64,000 nucleotides of DNA, from NCBI RefSeq assembly GCF_023065955.2, contig NW_026623056.1:91015256-91079255 (forward strand), in the 5' to 3' direction. The translations under genes and the position numbers were made by a program. Under the pieces are notes generated by a model. It ran no database searches, was not told the DNA's origin, and saw only the letters and a program-made list of their open reading frames with translations. This document shows positions 1-10,560 of this stretch, piece after piece (the first letter of the stretch is position 1; the number at the start of each line of letters is the position of its first letter). This DNA is from Ursus arctos. Its lineage: Eukaryota > Chordata > Mammalia > Carnivora > Ursidae.

Positions 1-279
1 CCTGAGTTACTCCGCCGTGTGAGCACGATACAGTCAGCTGAACCGTTCACTCGCTGAGGGACACCTGGGCTTCCCCCGACTTGGGCTTTTACACATAAAG
101 CCGCTATGAGCAATTGTGCACAGGCTTTCTGTGGTCACGACTGTCACTTCTCTGGGATACATGCCTCTAAGTGCAAGGGGTCAGCCTGGGTCGCTGACAA
201 GTGCAGGCTTTGTTGACTAAGAAGCTGTCACAGTGTGTGAGAGGCCGGCAGTCTGCGTCCTCGCCAGCATCCGGGGTTG

Positions 280-1230
280 TCACCAAGTCTGACTGTAGCC
301 GCTCGCACAGAGGGACCCTGGCATCACACTGTGGCTCCACGTCGCACGTCCCTGACGGCTAATGATACTGGACAGCTTCTCGTGTACCGGTCTGCCATCT
401 GTAAACCCTCATTAGTAGTGTCCCCTCGCGTCCTTTGCCCATTTTCTCAGACCGTCTGGGTTTTTTCTTCCCTCTTGTATTTTGAAGGTTGCCACATATC
501 TAGATCCTTCGTCGGAAACGTGGCTCCCAAGCATTTCCTCCCACCCTACAGCAACAGCACTGCTTTGCATCCTCCCTACGGGGTCTTTGCAGAACGGAGG
601 TTTTTAATTTGATAGAGTCCCACTCACTGATTTTCCTTTCTATGGATTATGCTTTTGGTGTCCTGTCTACGACCCATGCATAAGCCCTGGCTCCCCAAAT
701 TTCCTCCTAGCTTCCTTAGGAGAGTCTTACAGTTTTACACGTTAAAGGACATTCTCCCATTTGAATTAATGTTTGTATAAGATGTGGGGTCGAGGTTATT
801 CTGCCTACAGATGAACAACTGGGTCAGCACCGCTGAAATGCTTCGCGCCTCTGCCCAAAACCAGCTGGCTCTCTCTGTGTGGCTCTATGTCTGGTTCTTT
901 CTTCTGTTCCAACGCCCGCTGTGTCCATCCCCGGCCAGCACCACATTCGGTGGACAGCACTCACTACTGTCTTAAGTACCACAGTTTTGGAATAAGTCTT
1001 ACATCAAGGTGGAGTGTTTCCTCACACTTTATTCTTCTTCTTCAAAATGGGTTAAGCCATACTCATTCCTTGACTTTCTATACAAATTTTTAGAACAATC
1101 TTGCCTTCATCGATATGAAATCTTGCTGGAATTCACACATGTAATTTTGGTAATGTTTTAGTTAACAGAATATACCCAAAATATTATCATTTCAACATGT
1201 AATTAATATAAGAATAATTAACGAACTTTG
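280..1230 (-). mobile_element. Old L1 relic (ORF2 3' region), antisense
   Basis: The plus strand reads like the reverse complement of the L1 ORF2 end region: 'TTTTTAATTTGATAGAGTCC', 'TATGCTTTTGGTGTCCTGTC' and 'TTAATGTTTGTATAAGATGT' occur in the order expected. It is diverged and carries no intact frame. Confidence 0.65.
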
Positions 1231-1690
1231 TCATATGTATCAGATCAGCCATATCAAGTGTTCAGTCCTGGTCTAGAGGCTCAGGGAAGGTTTTTTAAGC
1301 AAGAAGGACATTTTCCCACTGGGTACATGTGCCGTGAAAATATTAAAAGCATTAAGGGAAAAATCACGAAAAGGAAAGAGCAAACAAGCAAGAGCTATCT
1401 TGACAAACGTGTGCTGTGGAACATTCCTGAAAGATGGTCTGTTGGGGGGGGACAGGCCCCAGGGAAGCAGCAGGTGGATAGAGAGGAATTTTGTGGCCAG
1501 TAAATTTGTGAGACATTGCAGAGTCCCATTCTGGAGTCCTGATTCACAATGGCCCCGAGAAGTCCTGCAATAAAAATCTGTTGGAATGTGTTTAGCCCAG
1601 CAGTGTCTGATCTTATTTGGGCAAGAACATTTCTGCACACACTGCTTCACACACTAGAGACCCTCAGTCCAGAGCACAGACGGGGTGCGT
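1231..1690. other. Unannotated PRDM15 intron sequence
   Basis: No exon or clear repeat is recognised. It has a run of seven Gs at 1443-1449 and an AATAAAAA at 1569. Open frames here lack splice or codon support. Confidence 0.4.
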
Positions 1691-1699
1691 CCATGCAAG

Positions 1700-1880
1700 G
1701 AAAGGGCCTGGTCCTGCTGTAGGGCACAGGCACCAGGGACCAGGGTGTGAGCCTGGCTCTGCCGTGTTCTGTATGTTAGACACCTCCGTGTGAGTTATTT
1801 CCTCTCCGTGGGCCTCAGTTTCCTCATTCGCACAATGAGTCCCCTTCCAGCCTGCACAGGTATGGTTTTGAAATTCTAGC
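1700..1880 (+). repeat. MIR-type SINE relic
   Basis: It contains the MIR hallmark 'GGGCCTCAGTTTCCTCATTC' followed by an ACAATGAG stretch, with the 'GAGCCTGGCTCTGCC' part upstream. Confidence 0.65.
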
Positions 1881-2844
1881 TCATTGATACAACCCCATAA
1901 AACAGTGGCTCCCTAGCACTTTCCATGGCACAACTCTCACCCCCTATGACTCTGCCGTGTATCTATTTTTCAGAAACAAGCCTTCAGTGTCAGAGAGAAG
2001 CAGCACGACACAGGAATCATGCCTGGTTGCTTAGTGCAAACCCATGAACTTGGCATTGACAATTCTGTAAACTGGTTATAATCTTCAGTTCTTCCTAATC
2101 TTATCTCCCATCATACGTGACTCTCTGCTCCAGCCCAATGAAGTAATCTCCCACGCCCCAGACTTTTAATTTCTGGACCTTTCTGAGCCTCCCTTACCCA
2201 CGTTCCCGCCAGCCCCACCGCCTCGCCTGGCCTCTGCCTCGTGCGGGGGCATCTCCCCCTCTCTCCCACACGGCCTGCGTGCTTTCTCCATTTGTAAAGC
2301 CCCAGGCTGCCACTGTTCATGCCCACACCCTTTCTCCCTGCCACAGTGAGGCCACCATGAGGACGGAGTTTGAGTGTGACGGGCCACTGCATGGCCGTGC
2401 CCGGCCCGGGCCTTAGTGACCATTTGAGGAACACTTCATTGCCTAGAGACTAATTTCCAAGAACCGCTTCACCCACGCTACTGGTTCCCACTCCAGAATC
2501 TGCAGGCTGATAGTGGCTCTTGAAAGCAGACGTGGGAAGCCCAGAGCCTCTCTGCGTGTCTGAGCGGGATGGACATGGAACATGGGCCTCTGCTGTGGCC
2601 ACATGGCCTTGCCAGCAGCTTTCTCACTGCAGGATGGCCCCAGCTCCCCAGCTGGTACCGTGTTTCCAGACCCGGGACCTGGGACGTGGGGACAGGAGGC
2701 CCCTGGGCGGTGGGGCACATACCACCTGACCCGCAGGATGAAAACTGTCTTGGGCCAGCTCAAGCCACCTCTCAGGGCAGGGCCCTTGGATGACAGCGCA
2801 GCAGGACCTCCTGTTCCCATGTCTTTCTCTTCTTCTCATCCATC
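1881..2844. other. Unannotated PRDM15 intron sequence
   Basis: No exon or transposon recognised; moderately GC-rich from about 2160. Overlapping open frames on both strands are unsupported. Confidence 0.4.
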
Positions 2845-2859
2845 AAAGTGAACAGCTAC

Positions 2860-3055
2860 GGGGCACCCGGGCGGGGCAGGCCAGCGCCCGACTCTCGATT
2901 TCGGCTCAGGGCCTGATCTCAGGTCATGGGATTGAGCCCCGCGTCAGTCTTCGTGCTCAGCTGGGAATCTGCTAGAGATTCTGTCTCCCTCTGCCCCTCC
3001 CCCTGCTCAATTGCTCTTTCTCTCGAATAAATAAATAATTCCTTAAAAAAAAAAT
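2860..3055 (+). mobile_element. CAN-type SINE
   Basis: A diverged 'GGGCACCCGGGCGGGGCAGG' head, an A/B-box tRNA-like part, a CT-rich stretch and an AATAAATAAAT tail. Imperfect target duplications flank it: AAAGTGAACAGCTAC at 2845-2859 and AAAGGTGAACGGCTAC at 3056-3071. Confidence 0.85.
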
Positions 3056-3479
3056 AAAGGTGAACGGCTACTAACCATATACGCACTGTGGAGGCCAAAA
3101 GGCCTCTGGAAGGAAACCACTGCCCCGGTTTCTGATCGCGCCTCCCCAGCGGGGCTCTCTCCTGTCTGTCTTTCTGCCACGTCTGCTTCCACATCTGGAA
3201 AGGACAGGCCTCCGCTGAGGCCCCTGACGGCTCACCTCTGGGGGCTGCACCCTCAGTTCTCACCGCAGCCGACGAACAGGGAGCATCCCCACTCTCCCCC
3301 CGCCAGCTTCCCCGACATCGTCTTCGTTAAATCGGTGTTTGTAATATTAGGACTCTGAAAACACTCTTGACTGCTTGCTCAAACAAATTGATTAATTCAT
3401 TTCCGGTACGCCGTTTAAAGGTAATGACCTATTTTTTCACACGTTCTTAGTTCTTACCATTTGTAGGTACCGTTTCGCT

Positions 3480-3770
3480 GCACGTGTGTGTCAGATTTTG
3501 TTGTGTGGCTCTGTGCAGGTCACGCTGCTTGTGTGTAGATTTGCTGTATTGTTTCACATAGGTTTTGTGTTGTTTCTGTGCGGCTCCTGTTGTGTGTTGT
3601 CTGCGGAGACCTTGTGTTTGTAGATTCTGTGTATTGTTGTTTCACGTCACTCTTGTGCCGTGTGCAGATTTTGTCGTATGTGCTGGTGTGCAGACCTTGC
3701 GTACAGTCTGTGTGTGGCTTCTGCCGCGGGAGGTTTGGCGGGGTGCGTGTGTGTGTGCAGACGCTGCTGG
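3480..3770. repeat. GT-rich degenerate minisatellite
   Basis: Variants of 'TGTGTGTAGATTTTGTTGTGT' and 'TGTGCAGACCTTGCGT' alternate about every 35-60 bases over some 290 bases. Copies are too diverged to give a clean unit length by eye. Confidence 0.55.
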
Positions 3771-6700
3771 GGGCGGAGGTGGCAGCACTGGGGCCAGGTG
3801 CCCATGGCTACGCCTCCCCGCGTCCTGCAACTGCGCCGCGCCTCCTCACAGTGTCAGTTTGTCTGCCCTGGGTCAAGCCATCACCAGGGTGCAGGGGGCC
3901 CACCGCGCTCCCGAGCGTACCTTGGAGGCCGGACACAGGCTGGGGCTGGGCCCGTGCTTCCCCGGCGCCCGGACTCGGTTAGTGAGCCGCTCTGGACTCC
4001 TGAGTGTCCTTGCCTCCAACCTCGGGGTCACTCTCTCAATCTAGGGGCACATTTCCCAGTGGTTTCCTTGCACAGGTGTGTGGGAGGCACATCTTTTGGG
4101 AAGACTTGCCACATTTGCAGACGTCTTCATTCGTGTCTCCCACGAAAGCTGGTTCACTCAGACCAGGAAGGCATGATGCCACGGTCCTCCCGCGTCCCGC
4201 AAGCAGGGGAAGGCTGACACCATGCCCGCCGGCCAGCCTCTGCATGGGATCCCTGCCCCCAGAAGCTTTCAGACCTTCTGTCTCACTCCACTGCCCTCAC
4301 GTGTCCCAGTCTGCTTCGGGACTGAGCGCTGGTGGGGGACCCCCTCAGCCTGCAGATTTTCTTGTGTTACTTCTTTTATAGTTTCTCCTGTTTCCTCTTC
4401 CTGAACCCCTTCGTCTCATCAGAGACAACGTCTATATCTCTGACATGTACGTCTGGTTCTTTAAGAGGATTTCTGAGCAATGAGCGGAGAGAGAGGTCTG
4501 CACTCCGCCTCCCTGAAAATGCAAACCGAGGTAGCATGGCCTTTCTCGTGCAGAATAGAGCCCCACGTGACAGCTGTCTTTCTGCACACACACATTTCTA
4601 TATGGGAGGCTGACATTTTCAAACCAGGCCCCCTTGGGAGCTTTGGTGATGAAAAGACCCTCATGCGTTCTTAGCAGAAGGTGGGGGAGCTCCGTGGACA
4701 CAATGCAAAGTGGTGCAGGACAGAGTTCAGGGAAGTCAGGCGTGCCGGGGAGAGGGGCCCCGAGGGACGAGCAGAGACTGAGAACGCAGAATCAATTAAC
4801 AGGACAGAAGCTGCCAGCTCAGAACAAGGACTCCATCAATTTCTGGACTGACGTGTTGTTAAAATCACACCTATGTTTTGGGCCACAATCAAAGGCAAAT
4901 GTACTATAACTGATCAGCACATTCATTTTTAGCCTTACACAAGGCGAAACGCGTGCATCGCTCCTTCTCTAAGGCTCCTTGTCCTGCAGGGACAGGCTCT
5001 CCTCCCCGGAGCGCGAGCAGGAAGTACAGTCCTGCCCGAGCATCATCCCCGCGCGGACCATGATGTAAAGACAGCCGAGTCTCGAAGAGTGTGCCTCCAG
5101 CTGCATTAAGGGCAGGAGGCCGCTGGGCGGCGGCGTTCTGCGGACGTGTGCGATCCACCAAGGCTCACGGCTATAAGCTGGACATGCGGATCATGCTAGA
5201 CACCAAGAACGAGCCAAACGGAGCCAGTAACCCATGGGACAGACCAGGCAAAGAAAGGCATCATCTCTGAGAAACCCAAGATTCAATTTTGTGTGAGTTT
5301 GTGAAACTCCGATCCTGCAGGCTCGGGAAGGCTCGGGGGAGGGTCTAGAGTTAGATTTCTGTGCATTTCAGAAGGGCCCCCACTGTGACCGAGAGCTGCC
5401 CCCCTGCGCCACTCCAAGGGCTCAACACCCCAAATTATCCATGGCCAGCTTCCAGCTTCCATGACCCCTTCTTGTTTCCTGTTCCAGAAACTCTCTCCCT
5501 CCATCTGTCAAACTCCTACCCAGTCTTGGGCACCTCATCCAATGCCCGCCCCCTCCGCAGGGCCCTCCTGGCCACACCAGTCCTGCCGGACAGCCCGCCA
5601 CGCCCACTTTTCCCTGGGAGACCCAGGCCACCTGCACCCTCCTCAGTACACACCTCTCTCTGCAAGTTTCGGCCCTGGAAGGTTCACAGCAGCCTCAACC
5701 AGAGCTCACTCATTAAAACAAAAATGTTTTCCTTACATCACCTCCCCCATGGCTCTAAAGCCCCATTTCTGTTTCTTTCTATTGCGAAACTCCTGGGAAG
5801 AACTCTGTTGGCTTCCTCACCTCCTGTTCTCTCTTGAAAGGGAGGATTCGCTCCCATGGCTCCACCCAAGCGAGCCCATCAGCCCCAGCGCCTTTGTCTT
5901 AACGAGTCAGCCCTCCATCAGCGCTAGGCATGGGGGGGGTGGTCTGCAGGCAGCCCTCACGCCCTCCCTCTGGAAACTCCCAGTCTTCCTTAGTCTCTCT
6001 GGGGGCGCCTTCCTGTCTCCTGTCCAAAGCTGCCCCCGGTGTTGGTGGTGGTGGGGGTAACCCAGGCTGCCCCTGGGTCCTCTCTCCCTCCAGACCCAGC
6101 ACCTGCTCCCGTGTCACCTCCCATGCCCGTGTCCCCAATCCAGCCCTTAGTCCAGCCCTCCGCCCCTGACCCCACCTGACACCTGGTTCCAGGCACCAGC
6201 GACCTCTTTGCTGACATTTCCTGCACTGGAGCTGACAGCTTAAACTGCTCGTCCCTAGTTTTAACAGCTGCAAGGGACATAATTTCCAGCATATTATAAA
6301 TATTGGCTTCTTAAAATAAAACCGTTAGGTCACTCTTCTAAACATGACTATTGGAATCAAGCACAACAGTGTGACATCTACTGCCATCTGTTTACGAAGC
6401 ACAGGCACGAGCTTTCCCTCCACCGTCAGGAAGTTCACGGCCCTTCTTTGTCTGGGATCTGCATCCCCCTCCCTGCAGACACTAAACCCACTGCTCCGTG
6501 CTCTTGCCTGAAATGACGCTAGTGCCCACCCTGCAAATACGCACATCAATTTATGCACATCAGTCAAATCCGTCTTGATTTTCTAGGACCAGAGCGTGTG
6601 ATCGCTTCTTCCGGGTTGAGTTAGCACTGCAGTAACTGGAACCCCACTGATCCGAACAAAACGACAGCACACATTTCGATAAACAGTCACCCAACATAGA

Positions 6701-7280
6701 AGCCATGCCTGATGAAGCAGAGAGGCCTTTCCCCAGCCGGTTCACCTCTCACGGACACACGCTCACATCTGTTCCTACTCTTCGTTTCTGTCAATGTGAG
6801 TGCAAGGAGCCTCACTCCACACATGGGTAACCGGGAGCGAGCAGCTCCTTACTGCAGTGTCTCTCTCATGCAGCCACTCATCGGTGACCACCATGACCGC
6901 CCAGGGTCCCCACCTCCTCCGTCGGCACAAGGACACCTTCCGTCTGCCGAAAGCCTGAGGTCTCTGACCCACAGCGAAGCCACTCCCCCGACACCCACAT
7001 AGCTGTTGGATCCTGAGGTTTCTGTACCCTAGGGCCACGGCCCACCCCAGGACTGGGGGTGGGGGTTGCTCTCTCCTGGACTCCGAGAGAAACGACCCTT
7101 TCTCAGGATCAGAGTGTGCAGCAAGGCGAGGATGCAGACTCTAGGCCCTGAGCAAGGGTTTCTCCCACTGCAGAGCGGCAGTTTAAAGACGCCACTGTCT
7201 GCAGGGCCCTGATTGCCCTTGATCACCACCCCCTCCTCCACAGTCTCCCTCAACCTGTCACCTGCACCTCAATAAATGGC
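3771..7280. other. PRDM15 intron, no recognisable gene or repeat
   Basis: About 3.5 kb of mixed composition. I see no exon with paired splice sites and no clear transposon. A small CpG-denser patch lies at about 5020-5160. Confidence 0.4.
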
Positions 7281-7289
7281 ACCTCCACT

Positions 7290-7935
7290 CACCCACCACA
7301 CATTCCCCAACCAAACCTGCAGCAAGGCCTCCTGGCTCTGGAAATACCCTTTGTCCTGGTTCCTCCTTTGCCTCCTGCCTCCACCCTGTTTGCAATGGAA
7401 TCTTGTCAGGCCCGGATTCCCCACATGGCAAGCATGGGGTCATCTCTAAAATGACACAGATCTTGTCCCAGCCTAGCCCAAAGCCCTCCGTGGCACCCAC
7501 TGGGCAGCAGGATGCCCTCTGAATGGCTGACAGCCTGTGTGGCCCTCCTGGGCTTTCTCCCCTCGGTCACACCGCCTTGCTCATCCTTGGGCACACAAAG
7601 CGTGTTCCACACAAGGCCTCTGCACCTGCCACTCCTCTACCCCTGCCACTCTCACCCTGGACGTCCAGGAGCACCTCACGGCACTGGCTGCAGCCCAAAT
7701 GTCCCCCGCTCAGACTGCCTGTGTGTCCACCCCTACCCATGCCCCCACCTGCTTCCTGTTCCCCTACTTGCTCTAACCGTGGTCCACCTAACCGAGTTTT
7801 ACTGTTTCTGGTCAATGCCTCCCTCCCTTCCTTCAGAACATCGGATCCAAAAGGCAGGGCTTTCTCTCTCTCCTGTTCTCTGCAGTGCCCAGCACATGAT
7901 AGGCCCACACTCAATAAATATTTGTGGAATGAATG
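7290..7935 (+). repeat. L2-type LINE relic
   Basis: It ends 'CAATAAATATTTGTGGAATG', the hallmark of the L2 3' end, preceded by 'AGTGCCCAGCACATGATAGG'. The upstream part has the cysteine/proline-codon-rich look of L2. Confidence 0.6.
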
Positions 7936-9269
7936 GCCAAAGGGATGAAAACGCACACCCGTGAACTGTTTGAGGTGAGCTGGGACTGTACCACCCACCC
8001 CTTACAAGTGTGACAAGAAGACTGAGAAAGCACATAAGTCGTCACTGAACAAACTTAGCCTCTGAAATCATGTGTGTATCAGAAACGTACCTTAAATCTC
8101 CCTTAAGTCTGCAAAATGGGAGGAGTGTTCTTTTACTGGTTTTCTCCCCAGATAATGATATCAAAAGAATGATAATGAGAGGTTTATCTGAGGCAAACAG
8201 AGTTCTTTCTCAACTATAATTACTCTAAGGAAAGGTATTAGGCTTGTAATTGGGGTTGATTTTTTAATTTATTTATTTGTCTTCTGGGAAAAAATAACCG
8301 TCCTTTCTGCTTCCAAAATAGAACATAACATTATATTCTCTGTTGGGAACTTTTTTTGCACAAGTATGAATCAAAGATGTCAACAGGGAAAACTCTATAA
8401 AGGAGAAATTTTGCTGGTTTTCCCTTTCGGAATCCAAACTACAGCTCTACATGGTAACTATTCACCATAAGGCAGTGATGTCAAGGAAATTCAGAGAGGC
8501 TGCGTGGAGCAGTGAAAACATGGACGATGGGAGAAGGTACAGCTCTGAAACAAAATATCATGGTGTGCTGTGCTGGGGCTGGGGCGTCTCACTTGTCAAC
8601 ACAGCGTCTACCTCCTTGCACCCTCTGGGACCCGTCTCTCCTCACTGCCTTCTAAGGTTTATCACAAAACCAGATGCTTCCTTACTTTTCATCCTCAAAA
8701 ATATCTCTGGGAACCAAGCTGGGTTCTCCGAATTTTTCTGGTGAATCCGGATTTTATGAAGTGGCTTAAGCAAAGGTGGTTTTGTGTTGGCAGCGTTCAA
8801 TACATACAGGGTCCGCGAGTCTCTGATGTCACGCTTGTTTCTACCATTTTAACTTACCCTTTGGTGGGGGGGGAGAGTTGGGGCAATTTCTGAGCATTTG
8901 CGGGGAAAAACCCCATCCCCTGCTTCAGGAGCTTAATAAAGGTGAACCCATAACTCTATCAAGTAGGTCGATTTTCCACAGTGAGTTTACTCTTGTCTTC
9001 CAAACCCGACCCTCACCGCGCACACCTGTCCCTCTCGCCAGAGGCCACATGGCCAGCGTCTCCACCTGTGCGCCGGGCCGGGCCTCACCAGGGCGGCCGG
9101 CGAACCCCTTCCCGGCACAGCCGGCCACCCCATGTCACCTGTCTACGGACTTCACTCCCTTCCCTCGGCCGCCCAAGGGTTTACAGAAACGGGGCGAGGG
9201 CGGAGTGCTCTGGGGGGGCCTAGGGAGCCCCATTGCCTGGACTGCCCGGTCTGCCTTCCTAACCGCCGG
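7936..9269. other. PRDM15 intron adjoining the CpG island
   Basis: It is A/T-rich to about 8950 and then rises in GC toward the island. A weak MIR-like stretch (GGCTGCGTGGAGCAGTGAAAA) lies at about 8495-8690. No exon recognised. Confidence 0.35.
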
Positions 9270-9499
9270 GACGGAGGTCAGGGACCCTCCCCGAGCGCCC
9301 CCGGGGGCCGTGCCGGACGACGGGGGACAGTGATATCACGCCCGGCCGTCGGCGGCGAAGGCGCCCGGGGGCGGGGACCGCGGCCCGGGGCCGGGGGCGG
9401 AGGAGCCCCCGCGCCGCACCCACGGGCGAGCGCGGCCCCGCGGCCCCGCGGCCCCGCGCCCCGCGCCGGCCGGGCGGTGGGCGGCGGGCGGCGGGAGGC

Positions 9500-9651
9500 G
9501 GCGGGCCCGGAGCGCGCGGGCCGCGGGGCGGCGGGCGGGCGGCGCGCAGGGCGATCCCGGAGCGGCTCCGGGAAATCCAGCCGGGTTTTGACTCCGATCG
9601 CCCACGGAGCCCGCAGCCGGCGAATGTAACAAAGAACAGTCGGCATGGCGG
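9500..9651 (-). CDS. PRDM15: PRDM15 exon 2, beginning only (3' limit not determined)
   Basis: The acceptor GCCCCGGTCCAG ends at 9652, giving an intron of only 134 bases. The exon then reads PPCRLFFVTFAGCG, then SESKPGWISRSRSGIALR, in phase 0 with exon 1; I recall the same words early in long human PRDM15. Downstream the frame stays open to about 9259 in Pro/Arg/Ala-rich sequence. I cannot pick the true donor, so the left end given is nominal. Possible donors are near 9413 (CCGTGG|GTGCGG) and 9291 (GGAGG|GTCCCT). Confidence 0.6.
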
Positions 9652-9652
9652 C
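9644..9652 (+). promoter_or_regulatory. YY1-like motif
   Basis: CATGGCGGC resembles the AAGATGGCGGC motif of YY1. It lies at the exon 2 acceptor of PRDM15. It is a short match in a GC-rich background, so it may be chance. Confidence 0.3.
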
Positions 9653-9785
9653 TGGACCGGGGCGGGCGGCGGGCGGGCGGGGCCGAGGCGGCGGGCCGGG
9701 CGCGGGGCGCGGGGCGCGGGCGCGGGCCGGGCCGGGCCGGGGCGGCGCGCGGGGGCGGCGGCGGGCGCGGGGCCCCGGGCTTTAC

Positions 9786-9887
9786 CTGCCTGTGGAATGT
9801 GCAGAGCGGGCTCGGATCCGGACTCCGGGTTGCGATCCGCTCCGGAAACTGCGCAGCACCGGAAGCCGGGGGGCGGCGGCGGGGCAT
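9786..9887 (-). CDS. PRDM15: PRDM15 coding exon 1 (long N-terminal isoform)
   Basis: 34 codons from ATG at 9887 to CAG at 9786, followed by the donor CAG|GTAAAG. The peptide starts MPRRRPPASGAAQFPERI and ends PLCTFHRQ, which matches the start of the long human PRDM15 isoform as I recall it. PRDM15 is a PR-domain multi-zinc-finger nuclear protein that regulates transcription in pluripotency and development. Its promoter lies just beyond the C2CD2 3' end in human too, with the same orientation. The PR domain and zinc fingers lie left of this window. A shorter isoform starting in a later exon would make this exon 5' UTR. Confidence 0.78.
9858..9867 (+). promoter_or_regulatory. ETS/GABPA-type site
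   Basis: ACCGGAAGCC matches the ETS core. It lies inside PRDM15 exon 1, 17 bases from the ZNF143 motif; a second CCGGAA is at 9842-9847. Such pairs are common in housekeeping CpG-island promoters. Confidence 0.5.
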
Positions 9888-9902
9888 TGTGGGAGTTGTA
9901 GT
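9884..9902 (-). promoter_or_regulatory. PRDM15: ZNF143/Staf-type promoter motif overlapping the PRDM15 start codon
   Basis: The minus strand reads ACTACAACTCCCACAATGC, an essentially perfect match to the ACTACAAYTCCCANNATGC element bound by ZNF143 (and THAP11/HCF1) close to transcription starts. The ATG inside the motif is the proposed initiator codon. Confidence 0.8.
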
Positions 9903-9999
9903 CCGCGGAGGAGGCGCCGGCGCGGGCGGCTCGGACTGGGGGCCGACGGAGAGCGGGAGGCTGGGACTGGGAGCCGCGGGACGCGGACGGTGTGGCCGA

Positions 10000-10540
10000 C
10001 AGCAGCAAGCGGGTCGCAGGCGGTGTGGACAGGTAGTGGGAAAGCGGACCGCGAGAACCGGGGAGTGGGAGAGCGGGTGGTGTGAACCCGGGAGCGGGCG
10101 GCGTGCGCGGCAGCGGCGAGGCGCGGGCGGCGTGGACCCCCAGCAGCAAGCAGGTCGCAGGCGATGTGGACGGGGAGTGGGAAAGGCCGCGCGGACGGGG
10201 CAGTGGGAGAGCGGATAGCGTGGACCCTGGAGCGGGAGGCGTGCATGGGGAGCGGCGAGGCGCGGGCGGCGTGGATCTGCAGCCAGCAGGTCGCAGGCGG
10301 TGTGGACCGGGAGTGGGAAAGCGGGTCGCGCGAACGGGGGAGTGGGAGAGCGGGTGCTGCGGATCCGGGAGCGGGCGTCATGGACAAGAGAGCTGCGAGG
10401 CGTGGTTGGGGGTGCGGAAGGCAAGGGCAATGTGGACAGAGAGAGGCAGGGAGCGGGTGGTGTAGACCGAGAGTGGGTGGTGTGGAACCGGGAGCGGGTG
10501 ATGTGGATCGGATAGTGGGAAAGCGGGCAGTGTAGACAGG
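10000..10540. repeat. GC-rich tandem repeat, ~140-bp unit, beside the PRDM15 promoter
   Basis: 'CAGCAGCAAGC.GGTCGCAGGC' recurs at about 10000, 10141 and, slightly shortened, 10279, each followed by GTGTGGAC, AGTGGGAAAG and GAGCGGG words in the same order. This gives about three units of 138-141 bases. A degenerate tail follows to about 10540. A smaller sub-motif (GAGCGGGTGGTGTGGACC-like) recurs inside each unit. Long open frames here are by-products of the repeat. Confidence 0.8.
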
Positions 10541-10560
10541 AGAAGGACGAACTGTGGATC

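Larger units (their letters stand above)
9270..10560. promoter_or_regulatory. PRDM15: CpG island promoter of PRDM15
   Basis: Extremely G+C- and CpG-rich, in contrast to the flanks, with the densest part at 9340-9780. No TATA box is visible upstream of exon 1. It includes ETS, ZNF143 and YY1-like sites near the start codon. Transcription toward lower coordinates fits PRDM15; a divergent transcript to the right is possible but unsupported. Confidence 0.85.

Noticed and set aside
3565..4217. Cys-rich open frames in the GT-rich block
   Set aside because: Three overlapping frames run through the same low-complexity repeat. No splice sites or known domain; TGT/TGC codons come from the GT repeat.
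5361..6060. Overlapping 158- and 199-codon frames in the PRDM15 intron
   Set aside because: Pro/Ser-rich, overlapping, without splice signals or recognisable domain; typical of C-rich intron sequence.
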